The notes under the pieces were generated by a model. The model was not told the origin of the DNA, did not search any database, and saw nothing but the letters and a program-made list of their open reading frames with translations. From Paramecium sonneborni (taxonomy: Eukaryota; Ciliophora; Oligohymenophorea; Peniculida; Parameciidae), in contig CAJJDN010000026.1 of NCBI GenBank assembly GCA_905182985.1, forward strand, positions 65,684 to 129,683: 64,000 nucleotides of DNA, written 5' to 3'. Below are positions 46,022-59,515 of the stretch, piece after piece; the stretch's first letter is position 1, and each line of letters starts with the position of its first letter. Made by a program: the position numbers and the translations under genes.

Positions 46022-48512
46022 TCAACAACATTAATTTAATAAAGTTTATAATTCTCCCTAAGGAACTGGTTTAGTAAGGAAATAATCCATTCCGCTTTCA
46101 TAACCATGTTTTTTTGTTTCTTCATCAGAATACCCACTGTAACCAATTATTGTACATTTACTTATTTATTTCTCTTTCTCCATCAATCTTATTAATTTCG
46201 ATGTTTGGTAACCATCCATCATTGGCATCTATATATCTATTATTACACATCTTATCCAATTACAACAAGTACTTTACCATCCCTTCAAATAATCTAAAGC
46301 TTCCTAACCACTTTTTGCCTATTTAAATCTATACTTCAAATTCTACAATATGTAACCCAAAGCTATTAAATTTATTGGTTCATCATCTACTATTAAAATT
46401 CGTGGACAAACACAATTCTCATAAGATTCTTAAATAGGATCCTCTTAAAAATTATCATCATCACATTAAAACTAATAAATTGTACTTTCATTTTCTTCTA
46501 TCTTCTATTCACTTATCACCTTTGCTCTAAATATTGATGCACTCATTGGTTATAATGTTAATTAATCTCTCTTCTACACTCTTACTATTGATAAATTACT
46601 CTCCTTCCTACCAAAATATTTTGTATCCTAAGAACAATGTACTGAACTCTTCGTCTCATTTTAATCTAATATTTTAAATACAAATCTAGTCCCTTAACCC
46701 AATCCTTTTGATTCAACCTATAATCCTACATCTCCTCCACTTAATTTCTATGCCAAAACATTACTTATCATCAAACCCAAACCTACTCCTTATGTATTTA
46801 AATGCTTTGAATCCTCCAATTTACCAAAAGGTTAAAATAATTTCTTTATATCCTCAGGTTATAGACCAACTCCTGTATCCTCTACTGATATCTCTATCAA
46901 TTTTGGCTACAATAACTTAGCTTCCACTTTTATCCCTCCTGACTTTGTAAACTTTGTTGAATTATTTATCAAATTCAATATTATCTATTAAATTCTCTAT
47001 TAATCAGATTTTATTAAATTTGGTATCTTTTTATCATACTTCAAACTCAATTATAAATTCTTTGCCCCAACAGTAAAAGTCATCATTGCTATTGCATCAA
47101 ATATTAAATTCTTTATCGCAAACTCTTAAAAAGTTAACTTAAATTTTCCAGCCTTTAATTATGCTAAATCCAATAAATCATTTGCCAATCTCTAAATTGA
47201 TTCTGCTGAACTCTTTAATGGTTTCAAGTATCTAATTATTTATATATAATTATTACTTCTTACTCGTTTCCTTATCTTATGAGTATTTCTACAATAATTA
47301 AGCACTTATTGCACATATAGCACCTAAAGGATTTCTCAATTCATGTGCAACATAAGATAACATTTTAGATTTATTTGAATTTTGTTGCTATAATACTTTA
47401 TACTAATTAAATAGAGACACATCTCTAATCATTAACAAAACATTTCTTTTACTTTCATATGTGTAACCCTTAATAGTTATTTAAATTAGCAAACCAGCAG
47501 AGTCTTCATCCTCAGATTATTCTTCATGTATTTCTTTAGGAACTTCTTCTTTAGATTCTTCAATCATACATAACATTTTCACTTCTCTTCCAAATTTAAT
47601 TTTATCTTATCCCTTCTATGTTCTTTAAGAATGACAAGATAATTATCTTTAATAAGGTGATGGTGTACCAGTCCTATCTATTAAAGCTTTCTCTATTTCT
47701 TGACTTAATGTTTCTGCTTTACTTAATTCATATTCATAATAGTTATAATAAGTTTACTCCTCCAATGGAACAAAACAATCTTTAATTAAAGAGTTTTCTT
47801 CATTTAATTATTATTCAAATTCATGAGAATTACTTTTTAATTTTTTATTTAATGCTGCAAACATTTTATCAAATTATGCTTGTTCACCAAATTAAAATTT
47901 AGAAGAATAATTCTTCAATTCATATAGTCTTTTTGGAATAAGATCTTCAGAAATAGGTTTTCTTCCTAATAAAGTTCTTACTTAATTATTATGATATTCA
48001 ATTTTATTTTAATCATTAATTATTATTATTCCTTCAGGAAATTAATTAAAAAGAGTTTTATAAAAACTATTTTAGTACTCTATTTATTCTCTAATAGATG
48101 CTTCTCTTTAAGGTAATTACTAATGATGTAGTTATTGACCTAAAGACAATATTTAAACATGATTTGATTCCTCATCTAAAATTTATGCTTAAGGACTATC
48201 TAATTTTTCTGTAAAACTACGAGAACTGGGTTTTTTTGAAGTTTATTGTTTGTGTTAATTCTTCATTGTCTTTTCTACAAATAGCTAATATATTAAAATA
48301 AGAGCATAAAGTATTTCTCCACAAATCAATCCAAGTTATGAAGAATCGAGAATTAAAAAAAATGTAGTAAGATTGACTGAAGCAATAACAACAACAAGAA
48401 AACCTACTCTAACTATTTTATGAGGTAATATTGTATCAACATCCAATTGAATAGTAAGACCAAGCCAAAAATATTAAAATCTACTGAGAAATCCATCATT
48501 TTTTAAACCCAT
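46022..48512 (-). CDS. Hybrid sensor histidine kinase (PAS - HisKA - HATPase - receiver), membrane-bound
   Basis: About 820 residues with one 25-nt intron near 47230. The N-terminus has two or three hydrophobic segments (VGFLVVVIASVNLTTFFLIL, LICGEILYALILIYQLF). A PAS-like region follows (FYKTLFNQFPEGIIIINDQNKIEYHN). The H-box is LSYVAHELRNPLGA with the phosphoacceptor histidine. The ATPase domain has NLINNSTKFT (N-box), VEDTGVGL (G1) and GVGLGLMISN (G2). The C-terminal receiver has LIVDDEP, the phosphoacceptor aspartate in VIIDIQMPMMDG, and LTKPVP. It would autophosphorylate on His and relay phosphate to its own Asp. Ciliates have several such kinases, unlike animals. The ligand is unknown. 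Confidence 0.93.
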
Positions 48513-48754
48513 ATCAACACTCCCTAAGCAAAAAAGATTCAGAACTTACCATAAGGATTTGCATATTAATTATGAATGCTCAGAATAATTTTAAATATAT
48601 CTGTTTAATGGTAATGATAATAGTGTCAACAGGATGCTAAATACAACCTAAAAGTATTCTGTATTGTCATTAAGTATTTTTATAATAAGTACCATTATAA
48701 AATAAGTGAGTTGAATAAATACTCTCAAATAAACATTTTTCATTATAATTTATT

Positions 48755-51700
48755 ATGTTTTTTATATTATTCATTACATATTTCCTCTTTGATAAATCCA
48801 ATTGTGGATCTATATCCATAGTTAAATTTAATGCGTACTTACCAGAAGATACTTCATTAGAGAATGAATAGACAACTCTAAAATTGAACAAGGAATACTT
48901 GATTTATTTTGGATTCAATTTAAAAGGTCCCTATACAAATATCAATGACTATTTAAGAATAGATATTTAAGGATTCAAATCAGTTAGGTTTATGGAGCAA
49001 TCAAATCGCTTAACTTCGCCGGAATATGTTAATAACGATCCTGCAAATCCTTACATAAAATACAATATGAACTTCTAAAGTGCTCTTTTTCCATATTATT
49101 TGTAATTTTACATATCAACTGGAGCATCGATCAAACCACATAGCTTCGACGCATTTACTTATAATACAATTGAAACTTTGAAAATTGATAAAATGGACAG
49201 TCCAAAAACATTCATAGTGGATGGAGGAACTATAACTTTTGATATAAGCGTACCAAATAAGAGATCTGGTGAGAAATCTTATTATTCAATAAATTTAAAA
49301 TTCACCAATGCTTTATCAGAAGATGATACTAATAATAAGCTAACTTTTCCCTTACCTACAAATGCTATTTTAGGTGGTTCTTCATGTTTGCCTGCAACAT
49401 TGATTTGTTCACATGCAGATAATCTTATAACTGTTACTAATTTAAATGCAAATACATAATAAATAATATCTATTGAATTTATTAATCCTTAATCATCATC
49501 AACATCTATAACCTTTAGTACTTTTATTAGTTATATTGGTCCTGATAAAGTAGACTAAAGCAGTACTTCTTAAACTGTGGCTGGTTTCAATGATGGAAAG
49601 CTAACTGTTTTTACAGTTGAAAGCGGTTCACTAAAAGTTGGTTAAAATGGGTCAAATATAAAATATAAATTTACTACATTAAACTAAATTATAACAGGTT
49701 CTCAAATTGAATTAACATTACCTGATGGTGTTGCATGGGATACAACCCCAACCCCTATTTAATGTTCATTAGATGAGACAGGTTCCAGTTGCACTTAAAC
49801 TTTGCTAGAAAATTAAGTATTAACTATTACTATTACTTTAACTAATTCTATAGAATCTAATAAACAACTAGTTTTAACAGTTAATTCAATCAAAACTCCT
49901 AAAACATTTGAACCGATCTCTAGATTTAAATTGAAAATATCAAAAGATTCTGTTAACTATGATTATAATAATGACTTAGGAACTTTAACAATGACATAAT
50001 AAAGTGAAATTTATTTGACTTACCATGATAGAACTATCAATAAGAATGGTGCTAAATCAGATTATACTTTTGGTATAAAATTTGGTACAATTTAACCAAA
50101 GGACACTAAATTAACTTTTACAATTAATGGATATGAATTGAAATACGTAAACAAAGTTAGATTTAGTGATGTAGATTATACAGAAGCATCTGCTTTAGTA
50201 GTTACTTCAACAGCATATACCATTACAATATAATTTACTACAGATATTACTAGTCAAGATGATGATATAATCATTTATAACATATAAAATTTGGATAGTT
50301 CAAGAATAGGTACAATCACTGCAGAAACAGCTCTTAATACATATAAGATCTCAAGCACACAATCATCTGAAACAATTCCAGAATCTGAACCAAATGTTAT
50401 TACTGTTACATCCATGGTCTAAGAATAACAATTTCTAAGTGTTGTTGATTCATATCAGTTTATCATTGAATTAACCAATCTTTTAACTGATGGTTGCTCA
50501 ATTATAGTTATAATGCCAGATGATTTTTAGACAGAAATGACAGATTGTTTTACTGCAATTGATAATTTTGACAAATTTACCTTAGAAACATGTTAAGTCA
50601 ACAGCAAGGAAATTAGAATAAAAACAAAAACTGTAATTTCAAATAAAACTATTTAATTTAGATTAAAAAACTTAATTAGAAATCCAAAAAATTATTCACC
50701 TTCCTATTTTTTTTAAATATAAACTGAAAAGAATTCTAATTTAATGGATAAATCTGAACTATCAGATGAAAAACTAAAATTTGTAATGAAATGTTCTGAA
50801 TACTGGTCTACATCATATTGTAAAGAATGTGATAAATCTGGTGCTTGTTTATCATGTTATTCTGATACATCAATAACTTCAAATATTAATTTATTAAACA
50901 ATAAATGTCAAAGTAAATGTGGGGAGAGGTTTTATCCTGATTCTAACAGAAAATGCCAAAGTTGTCCAAATTATTGTTTAGAATGTACTAGCAGTTCATT
51001 ATGTTAAAGTTGTATTGATATAACAACTTAGGAAATAAAGAATGGAAAATGCGTATTAAAATGCTCTGAGAGATAATTTGATTTCAATGGTATATGTACA
51101 GATTGTAACCAGAATTGTAATACTTGTGTTGATTAAAGTACTAAATGTACATCCTGTGGAGAAATTAATAATTTACTTTATTAAAACAAATGTGTATCGC
51201 AATGTCCAACGGGGATATTTTAGATAGGATTTTCTTGTATCGCATGTACATCACCTTGTAAAACATGTGATACTGGTCCAACAGTATGCCTAACTTGTGT
51301 TAATAATTATTATTATAAAAAGGCTTCATTTAGTTGTGTTAGTGATTGTGGTAATAGATATTATAAAGATGGAATCGAATGTACTTTATGTTAAGAGCCT
51401 TGTAATAATTGTTCTAGTAACACTATATGTATTGATTGTATCACTGGATATTACTTTTTCAATAATGGTTGTGTTTCAACAATACCTAATGGTTATTATT
51501 TATCAGGAATAATTTTAAATAAATGTCCAGACATTTGTGGAAATTGCATATCAGAAACTGAATGTACCTCATGTCCATCTAACAAATATTTATTATCTAA
51601 ATAATGTATAGACAATTGTCCTGACTCTTATTATTCCTAAAACTTTGTATGTTATCTTTGTGATAAATCTTGTTTACAATGTACCTCAAGTACATTATGC

Positions 51701-54700
51701 ATTTAATGTCCAGAAAATTAATATCATTTGTCTGGTAAATGTTATTAGACATGTCCTATTAAATATTACCCTTAAGATTACTAATGTTTATCATGTTAAT
51801 CATCTTGTTCTACTTGTGTGAATGGTTTAGAATGTAAGACATGTCCAATTAGTGCGCCATATATGTTAAATAACTTATGTGTATAATCTTGTTAGACCAA
51901 TTATTATATAAAATCATTTGTATGTAATAAATGTTAAAATGAATGTGCAACTTGTGATGAAAAAGGGTGTCTTACATGCATATAAAATTACAAATATTTT
52001 GAGTTGACATGTGTAATTTCATGTCCAAGTGGATATTAAGATGTAAATTAGATATTAATAAATTAATTAGTTAAATAATGTAGGTCTTTGTGAAAAAGTG
52101 ACTGATACAGAAAAGTAAGTGATTTCTAATTTACAAGAAAATAAGTATATTCCCGTTCCATTTACAATAGTATCCGTAATAATGATTTTGAGTGTTGTGG
52201 TAGCTAAAATATAGAAATCTGAGGTAAAAGCAATATAAAATAAATAGACTTTTATCCCAGGATCAGCAGTAGGTTTATTGGGTTTGATAATTGTAGGATC
52301 ATGGGGAGTATTACTGATTTTATAAGTTGATTATATTTTAGAGAAGTTGGAAACATATCTTTTAGTGGCTGCATTAGGAGTTCATCTTCTATTAAATCTT
52401 GCTAATTTATGTATTGTTAAACGTTGTACTAATGGGGATGCTACTTTTAGTACATGGTACACAACAAGGACATCTAATTCATGTGCTTTTATATTTTTGA
52501 ATATCTTGTCTGTTTTGAGTTTCACTTTGACAAGATTTTATTTTTCAAGATACTTTGGTTTTAGATTCCTAAAGTGTAAATTATCAGATGTTGAAAACTT
52601 GGTTGGTATGAATATAATTAATGGACTTTGTGCTTTTGTATTATTAATATATATATATTTTAGTTCTGCTGTATTCCTGCACTAATTGCAAGTGTTCTAT
52701 TAGCTTATAAAGATCAATTAAGAGAATAATTATTCATTAGTAGTATTGATTCTTTTATTGTTACTATTATTTTTGGAATCTGTTTAATATGGGAAACTCA
52801 AAAAGAAGAAAACTTTTTTGAAGAAATTAATTATGCATCTGTATCATAATCACATTAAGTCATTCCAGAATTTTTTTAAACTTAAAGATCAAAGTAATCT
52901 AAAAGATTTTCTTTTGAAGAATCATTAAATGGATAAAAATTTAATCATCAAGAACAGGATGAAGAACCCTCATTCCCTAAAATTGAAGAATCTATTGAAT
53001 ATAAAGATCCTAATTATTCTGAATAACCATTCTCAAAGATGTTACAAAAGAATTCATAATTCAGTTTTATATAATAAATACCAAATCCAAAATAAGATCT
53101 CTTTAATAGATCTTAAGAAGAGATCGTCTTATAAATTAAAAATAATGATGTTTCTGAACCTCTATCTATTGGTGAATCCTAAAGAGATATATAAGATATA
53201 CAATAAAAATAAACACTTGAAGATTAATAACTATAGAAAATAAGGGAAGAACAATAGAGGATTGAATTTGAAAAGTAACAAGAATAATAAAGATAATAAG
53301 AAGAATAGAATAAAATTGAAGAATAAAGAAAAATATTAGAGGAATAAAAGAAAGCAGAGGCATACAGAAAAATATAAGAACAACAAAGATAGGAAGAAAT
53401 TAAAAAATAAGAATAAGAAAGATAAGTAGAATTGAAAAGATTAGAGGATTTATAGAAACAAGAAGAGTAAAGATTAAAATAAGAAGAAATTCAAAAGTAA
53501 GAATAAGAAAGAATTAGAAAAGAAAAGGAATTATAAATTTTGGAAGAATAAAAAAAATAATAAGAATTATTGATTTAATAACAGTAAGAAGCAAAAAAAT
53601 TAGAACAATAAAAGGAATAAGAAAGATTAGAATAGATAAAAGAGGAATAAAGATTAGCTTAAGAAAAATAAGAAGCATAAAGATTAGAATAAATAAAGGA
53701 AGAGGAAAGATTAGCTGAATTAGCCTAATAATAATAAATAGAGGAATAAAATAGAGTAGCTGAATTGAAGAGAATTGAAGAGGAATAAAAGGCTGAGAGA
53801 TTAAAATAAGAAGAAGAAAAAAGAATATAAGAAGAATTAAGGATTAAAGAGTAGGAGGAGGAAGCTAAAAGAATTTAAGATGAATAAAAAAAATTGGATG
53901 AATAAAAAATACAAGAAGAATTAGATAGAAAAAAAAAGGAAGAACAACTTTAGTAATTATTGGAAGAATAAAAGTTATAAGAATAAAAAGAGTAATAAAT
54001 GATTTAAAGATCTAAAAAGTCTCATTAAAGTTCAGAAATAGAAATTATGCAAAATGAAATAGAAGATTTGAAATAAGAAATAATTGAGTTTGATTAACAA
54101 AAGGATAATAAATTGAATGACATAATTTTAGTAGATTAAGATGATGATGATGTTGGATGGAATATAGAAAATGATGAAAATGATGAATAATAAGATTATG
54201 AGCAAAGTTTAACAACTTAATAAAAAAAAATATAAAAAGAAATTATTTAAGATGATAAAAATGATGCTGATGATGATTGGGATGTTCCAACATCTGGTTT
54301 TGTGAGTGTATAACCTAAATCTTTGTTAAGAAAGGATTAATAGATTGAAGAACCAGTTAATCCATTTAAAGGATATAATTAAAGATAAGCACCTGATTCT
54401 GATTTATTTAAATAATCAAGAGCTGATTCAGATGATGAAGATTGGGCTGCTAATTAAATTTCTCCGTCTGAATTCAATGTTTTGAATTAAAGATTTGATC
54501 ATGAAAAACATTCAATCACTTAAGCTGAGAGACCTAAAAAGTTTTCATAAACGGGCTAAAATTTCAAATCAATTGCTAAAAGACCAACTCTTCCTGATCC
54601 TTAAATTAATAGTGATAATGAATCAATTGATTAACAATCAGTATTTGATTAATTTGCTAGAAATTAATTAAGTTAGAAACCTTAAAAACAAAACTAGGGA

Positions 54701-54781
54701 TTAAATAAAATATATTTATAAAGATAACAGATTAAGTAAAAAGGTTCAAATAATATAGGAATAAATGATATCAAGTTTTGA
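48755..54781 (+). CDS. Giant cysteine-rich, multi-pass membrane protein with a coiled-coil cytoplasmic tail, 1990 aa
   Basis: Two introns (28 and 26 nt) leave exactly 1991 codons. Residues 1-15 are a signal peptide (MFFILFITYFLF). To about residue 670 the protein is beta-rich, Thr/Ser/Asn-rich and probably extracellular. Residues about 675-1090 are furin-like or growth-factor-receptor-type cysteine repeats (CxxC...CxSC, about a dozen units such as CQSCPNYCLECTSSSLC). About 1120-1340 contain six or seven hydrophobic helices (FIPGSAVGLLGLIIVGSWGV, LLVAALGVHLLLNLANLCIV, FIFLNILSVLSFTLTRFYF). From about 1400 the cytoplasmic tail is a Glu/Gln/Arg coiled coil ending in two Asp-rich Trp motifs (DDDDWDV, DDEDWAAN). 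It resembles the cysteine-rich surface receptor-like proteins expanded in ciliates; the ligand is unknown. Confidence 0.85.
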
Positions 54782-54816
54782 AATATAAAATTGATAAATT
54801 TATAAAATATTTTTTT

Positions 54817-55756
54817 ATGAATTAACAAGTTGATTTTATTTAGTGTAAGTCATCTATTTCAATTGATTTTACAATGGCAGACTTACCTAAATTTAAAAAT
54901 GAGCCTAATATTGTGGTCTTGTTTGGTTTTCCTTATGATGAAGGCACTATTAGAAATAAAGGTAGGGCTGGAGGAGAAAATGCATATGAATAAATTATGT
55001 TAGTATTCAAATAAAAACTTAATGAATGCAGCATATCATAAAAAGTTTTACATGTAGGATCTGTACCTAAAAAATTAACTATAGAAGATGCTCATGATTA
55101 CTTATATTAGCATGTTAATGAAATATTTAATTAATTACCTTAAGCAAAAGTAATTGTTATTGGCGGTAGTAATGATTAAAGTTACCCAAATTTCAAAGGA
55201 TTGGTTGATGGAATCCAAAAAATTAGGTGTTATTAATATAGATTCTCATTTAGATGTTAGACCATTAATAAATTAAAATTAATCTCATTCAGGATCTCCT
55301 TTTAGAAGTATGCTTGAAGATAGAGAACGATATCAAAATAGTAAATTTATAGAATTTGCAATTAAAGGATGTACTTGCTCTTATGAACATTATTTATATG
55401 TATTAAATAAAGGTGGCAAAGTATATTTCTTGGAAAAAGATATTAGAAGATTGAATGCTGAAAATTAAGGTTCATGTGCTATGAATAATGTCTTAAAAGA
55501 ATTTGAAGATGATTAAAATATTGATTATATTTTCTTATCTTTTGATGTTGATTCTATAAATAGTGCTTGGTGTCCAGGAGTATCTGCTCCATCTGTTGTT
55601 GGAGGATTAACAAATTTTGAGGCTTTGTCAATTATGGAGAGAGCTAAGAAATCAAAAAAAATTAAATTAATTGATTTGAGTGAATTTAATCCAACAATTG
55701 AATGTGAACGCACTTCTAATTTAATTTCAGAAATGATAATTACATTTATTTTATGA
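54817..55756 (+). CDS. Ureohydrolase (arginase/agmatinase/formimidoylglutamase)-family protein with a frameshift
   Basis: From ATG 54817, FGFPYDEGTIRNKGRAGG matches the N-terminal signature of the family. Metal-site motifs: IGGSNDQSY (where most members have a His: GGGHE/GGDHS), DSHLDVR (family DAHxD) and SFDVDSINSAWCPGVSAP (family SxDxDxxDPxxAPG). The C-terminal DLSEFNPTIE matches the end of the fold. The frame shifts by one base at 55203-55225: removing one G of the pair at 55210-55211 restores a continuous 312-residue protein, whereas no intron of permitted length does. It is either a sequence error or a broken gene. The substrate cannot be read; the family cleaves guanidino groups using two Mn ions. 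Confidence 0.8.
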
Positions 55757-55867
55757 AAATTTTATATAAATCATTTCATCATATTAATTAAAGCATACAA
55801 TTTAAATTCTAAGATTTTTAATTGAAAAAAAAAGTACAAATGGTATTAGATTAATAAAATAAAATCA

Positions 55868-57911
55868 ATGCTCAAATTTCAAAAGAGATCGAAACATGAA
55901 ATCAAAGGATGCTTTCTTAACTTAGTCAATTCTTTAGATTTTTTTGGACAACCTCCTTTTTTTAGAATATTGAAAAGATAAAAATTTAACACAGTCTTAG
56001 GCCATATTTTAACAATACTCTTATTAATTGTTTGTGGATTATACATGTATTACTAAATTTAAGATTTGCTCAATCATGGAACCCCAAACATAATCATTTC
56101 TGAAACTCAACCATTCAACATGCCTGTAATTCAAAATTTTATTTTAGGCATTTACCCTTGATCCTAAGAATTTTACATTTGTAATTAGTATCACAGATAT
56201 TTCTCTCATGTCTCTATCAACATACAAGAAACATTTTGATGTAGTACTTACTGCCTGTAATCGAACTCGTTTTTATAATGAAACAAAGCAAGCTTAAGAT
56301 GTTTCATTAGAGTAAATTACTTTCAAAATATTTTAGATGTCGCAATATACCTTTAGAAAGTTGCAATTTGGATAAGCATTTTCCCTAAGATTACCAAAAG
56401 AAATTCTTTTAGAAGTTTCTTTTAAAAAACTTGTTTTGCATCAATTAAACTGTGAGTGAAGAAAATCCACCTGTAAAACTTTTATATTAATATTTAAGTA
56501 ACTTTAAGGATACTCAAATTCAGATACCTTCTAATTTTTGCAAGTTTTATTCATGCCATGTAGAAATTCATCAGTTTACAGTGGATGTGATTCTCCTGAA
56601 GAAATTTAAACTGCTCTTAAGACAGGTTACTATACTATATACATGGGAGATACCCTATTAAAATTAGATAACCCTGGAAGACCATATGAAGAAGTTATTT
56701 CTGTATAGTTTTCTTCATTTTCATCAAGCCAATCCAAATAAATTTAGTCTAATTTTAAGATGATAGAAACTAAGACTGATATAGGTTTAATTAGATAAGA
56801 TATTTAAACAGAATTAGCACTACTATAATCAGCCTCAAAAGATTTCTAATCTTAATATAATCAAGTGTCTTATATTGAAAATCTAATATTTATGGAATAG
56901 AGAGTTGGAAATTATAAAAGATCATACATTAAGCTATAAAATATTTTAGGTAATGTTGGAGGACTTTGGCAATTAGTTGCTCTTACTATTAGTACTTTAG
57001 TAAGTCCTATAGTGGCTACTTTAATGAATTTGTAAATGGCAAATCGTCTATTTAATTTTGAAAACTATTTGGATAAAGAATCTCAATCAGTATCACATTC
57101 AATGGGTAATTTAAATGATGATCAAATTTAGAATGATTTCATTAAAGAAGGTAATAATAAATTGGGAAATATATAAAAAAAAACTAAAAAAAATATTAAA
57201 TAAATAGAAAATAGAACTGAATTAAAAAAATATCTAAAACATAAAAAAAAATAATTAGAGATTGGTTTGTTTGACTTGTTTTGTATGAATTTAGGAATTT
57301 AGAAATCTTATAAGTAATAAATTTAATACTCGATTTAAAAAATTTTTAATAAGTTGGATGTAGTTAATATATTAAACAAAATGCAAGAGATAGATAAATT
57401 GAAGTACGTTCTTTTAAATAAAGAATAATTAGAATTATTTAATTATATTCCTAAACCATTAATTCCATCAGATATGTTTTCCAAAGATTTTGAGAAGAAA
57501 CTTAATGTACTGGAAGAAAAAATTGAATTTTAATTTATTTTATAAGAAGAAAAATCTGATCTTTTTAAAATTGAATCTGCTTTTTATGCTTATATGAATT
57601 TAAATCAAAAAAAGAAGCTCAGTGAAATAGATAAAAATATTTTAGAACTGGTTGGTGAGGATATGATTTCTATTTTTGAAAAAATCAACAAAAATTAAGA
57701 TGAATTTTTAATTCAAAGCAATAGAAATATTCATTCAAACTTAAATTTATTGGAATAACATTAAATTGAAATATTGTCACCTATCAGCAGTAAAGTAGAA
57801 AACGATTAGTTTGGTCCCAATGAACATGAAATAGATTGTAATTCTGATTAAAATGATGATCACGATGAATAAGCAGCCTAAATACCACCTAAAATTCCAT
57901 ATAAAAATTGA
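55868..57911 (+). CDS. Two-helix membrane protein of a ciliate-type family, about 650 aa
   Basis: The N-terminus MLKFQKRSKHEIKGCF is followed by FGQPPFFRILKRQKFNT and the first membrane helix (LGHILTILLLIVCGLYMYY). A loop of about 300 residues with Cys and Thr lies between the helices. The second helix is NVGGLWQLVALTISTLVSPIVATLMN. The C-terminal 300 residues are a charged, helical cytoplasmic tail (NYLDKESQSVSHSMG, KTKKNIKQIENRTELKKYL). Introns of 22 nt near 56122 and at least one more are needed. The helix-loop-helix layout with an extracellular domain and FFGQPP motif recurs in many ciliate proteins of unknown role; I cannot give a function. Confidence 0.65.
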
Positions 57912-58247
57912 TATTATAATTACATAAAAATTTTAAATACAATAAATAAATTAATAATAAATATGGAAAATAATTGTTCTCATTGAAAATAATGAGAAAA
58001 AAAAATAGAATTATTACAATAAATTCAATTAAGCTTTAGAAATTTAAATTATATTAATCTTTTAATAAAAGTTGAAATTTTTTTCTAAAAATAAAATAAT
58101 GAATTTTGTCAAATATATAAGTAAATAAACAAATACCTTAAAAATAAAACCTAGAACTATTTAGAAAAAAAATAAAGTTAACTAATAAAAATAAGATCTC
58201 AAAGATGTCTTAAAAATTTGATAAAATGAACATATCCATATAGTAAT
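57912..58247. other. Intergenic, A+T-rich
   Basis: 336 bp. A short frame at 58206 (MSQKFDKMNISIQQ) overlaps the next gene candidate in another frame and is probably chance. Nothing else is seen. Confidence 0.4.
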
Positions 58248-59416
58248 ATGAGAATGGAATAAGAATCAGATAATAGCAATGCAATAAGAATAATAAATAT
58301 TTTAGATCGCATTTATAATCTAATAGTCATCAAGCAAAATATATTTAAAAAAATGACAGTTAGCAATGGCTATGAATTCAAATTTGAGTAGATGAGCAAA
58401 ATTGGTAAATAATAAGATGAGGGAAGTAACATTCTACCATACAGACCCAAAAAATTTAAGCTATATTGAAGAAAGTTTGAAGTGAATCGATTGATCTATA
58501 GATTAAATGGATTATTGGAAAAAGAATTAAATTAATACTCTCTTTTAATATTTATAAGTTCATGGAATTCTATGCAACAATATTTTCTTTATTAAAATGA
58601 TAAAATTTATTCTAATTTTAATCACTACTTACTGTTAATTTAAATATTTAAATAAAATAGGCTTGATGTAAGTCTTATTTTGATTATACACATTTATTTG
58701 TGCTAGTTTTACTTATTTTTATTTTCGAAATTGAGAAAAAATATATAATTTGAATCCCAAATAAAAAAGAAAAAGTTTAGGAATAAGTTTTTTCATTTCA
58801 AATTTAATTCTTTAATATATCAATCATTATACTTCTCAATAAAAATAAATTGTATTGATAATAGATCCATTCATCCTATTTGTGATGAAGCCACAGTTAG
58901 GTAAAAAGTAACTAAATCTAATTTAGATGCTGGATTACAAACATATTCTACAAAATTATCAAAATATATTACATTATTACATTTTAAAAATGTATTAAAT
59001 TTTGATATGATTCTTTCAATTTTCAGAAGTTTTATTCAATAATATTGTTAGCATCTCATCCTTGATTCTTTAAGAAGCTATTAATATCATAGTCGTCTTA
59101 TCCTTTCCTTCATTTTATAAAAAACTATTTTCATATGAGAAGAAAAATTACATACAATATTCCTTATTTCCAAATAATCTTTGTACTATTATTAAATTAA
59201 AATTATCTCTTGATTTTCATTTCTGAATTCAAAAGATTTAAGTATCTTCCATTTTACCACTCGATTGGGTTTGACTTTATTTAGCTGGCTTATATCCAGC
59301 AGATAATACTCATTAATTTTGCTGAACTCCTATTTGAATTCAATTGGTAATATATAATGATAAAGATTTTTGAAAATTAATATCCTTTTATCTAATTTTT
59401 ATTCATTATATAATGA
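58248..59416 (+). pseudogene. Broken membrane-protein gene (stop plus frameshift)
   Basis: One frame runs 58248-59138 with an in-frame TGA at 58467-58469. Before it: LDRIYNLIVIKQNIFKKMTVS. After it, 222 codons stay open: KFEVNRLIYRLNGL, then a hydrophobic stretch LDVSLILIIHIYLCQFYLFLF, then basic sequence and HPICDEATVRQKVTKSNLD. It stops at 59136, and the next frame starts with an overlapping ATG (59135) and continues hydrophobic sequence for 93 codons (IPYFQIIFVLLLNQNYLLIFIS) to 59416. The two parts look like pieces of one multi-helix protein. No family recognised. Some breaks could be introns I failed to see. Confidence 0.4.
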
Positions 59417-59515
59417 GCATAAGTATTTTAGATGTAAAGAAAATAAATTAAATGAGGGAAGGAAGATTTAATCAGAAAAAGGAATTATGAAATAAATCTT
59501 TTTATGAAATATTCA

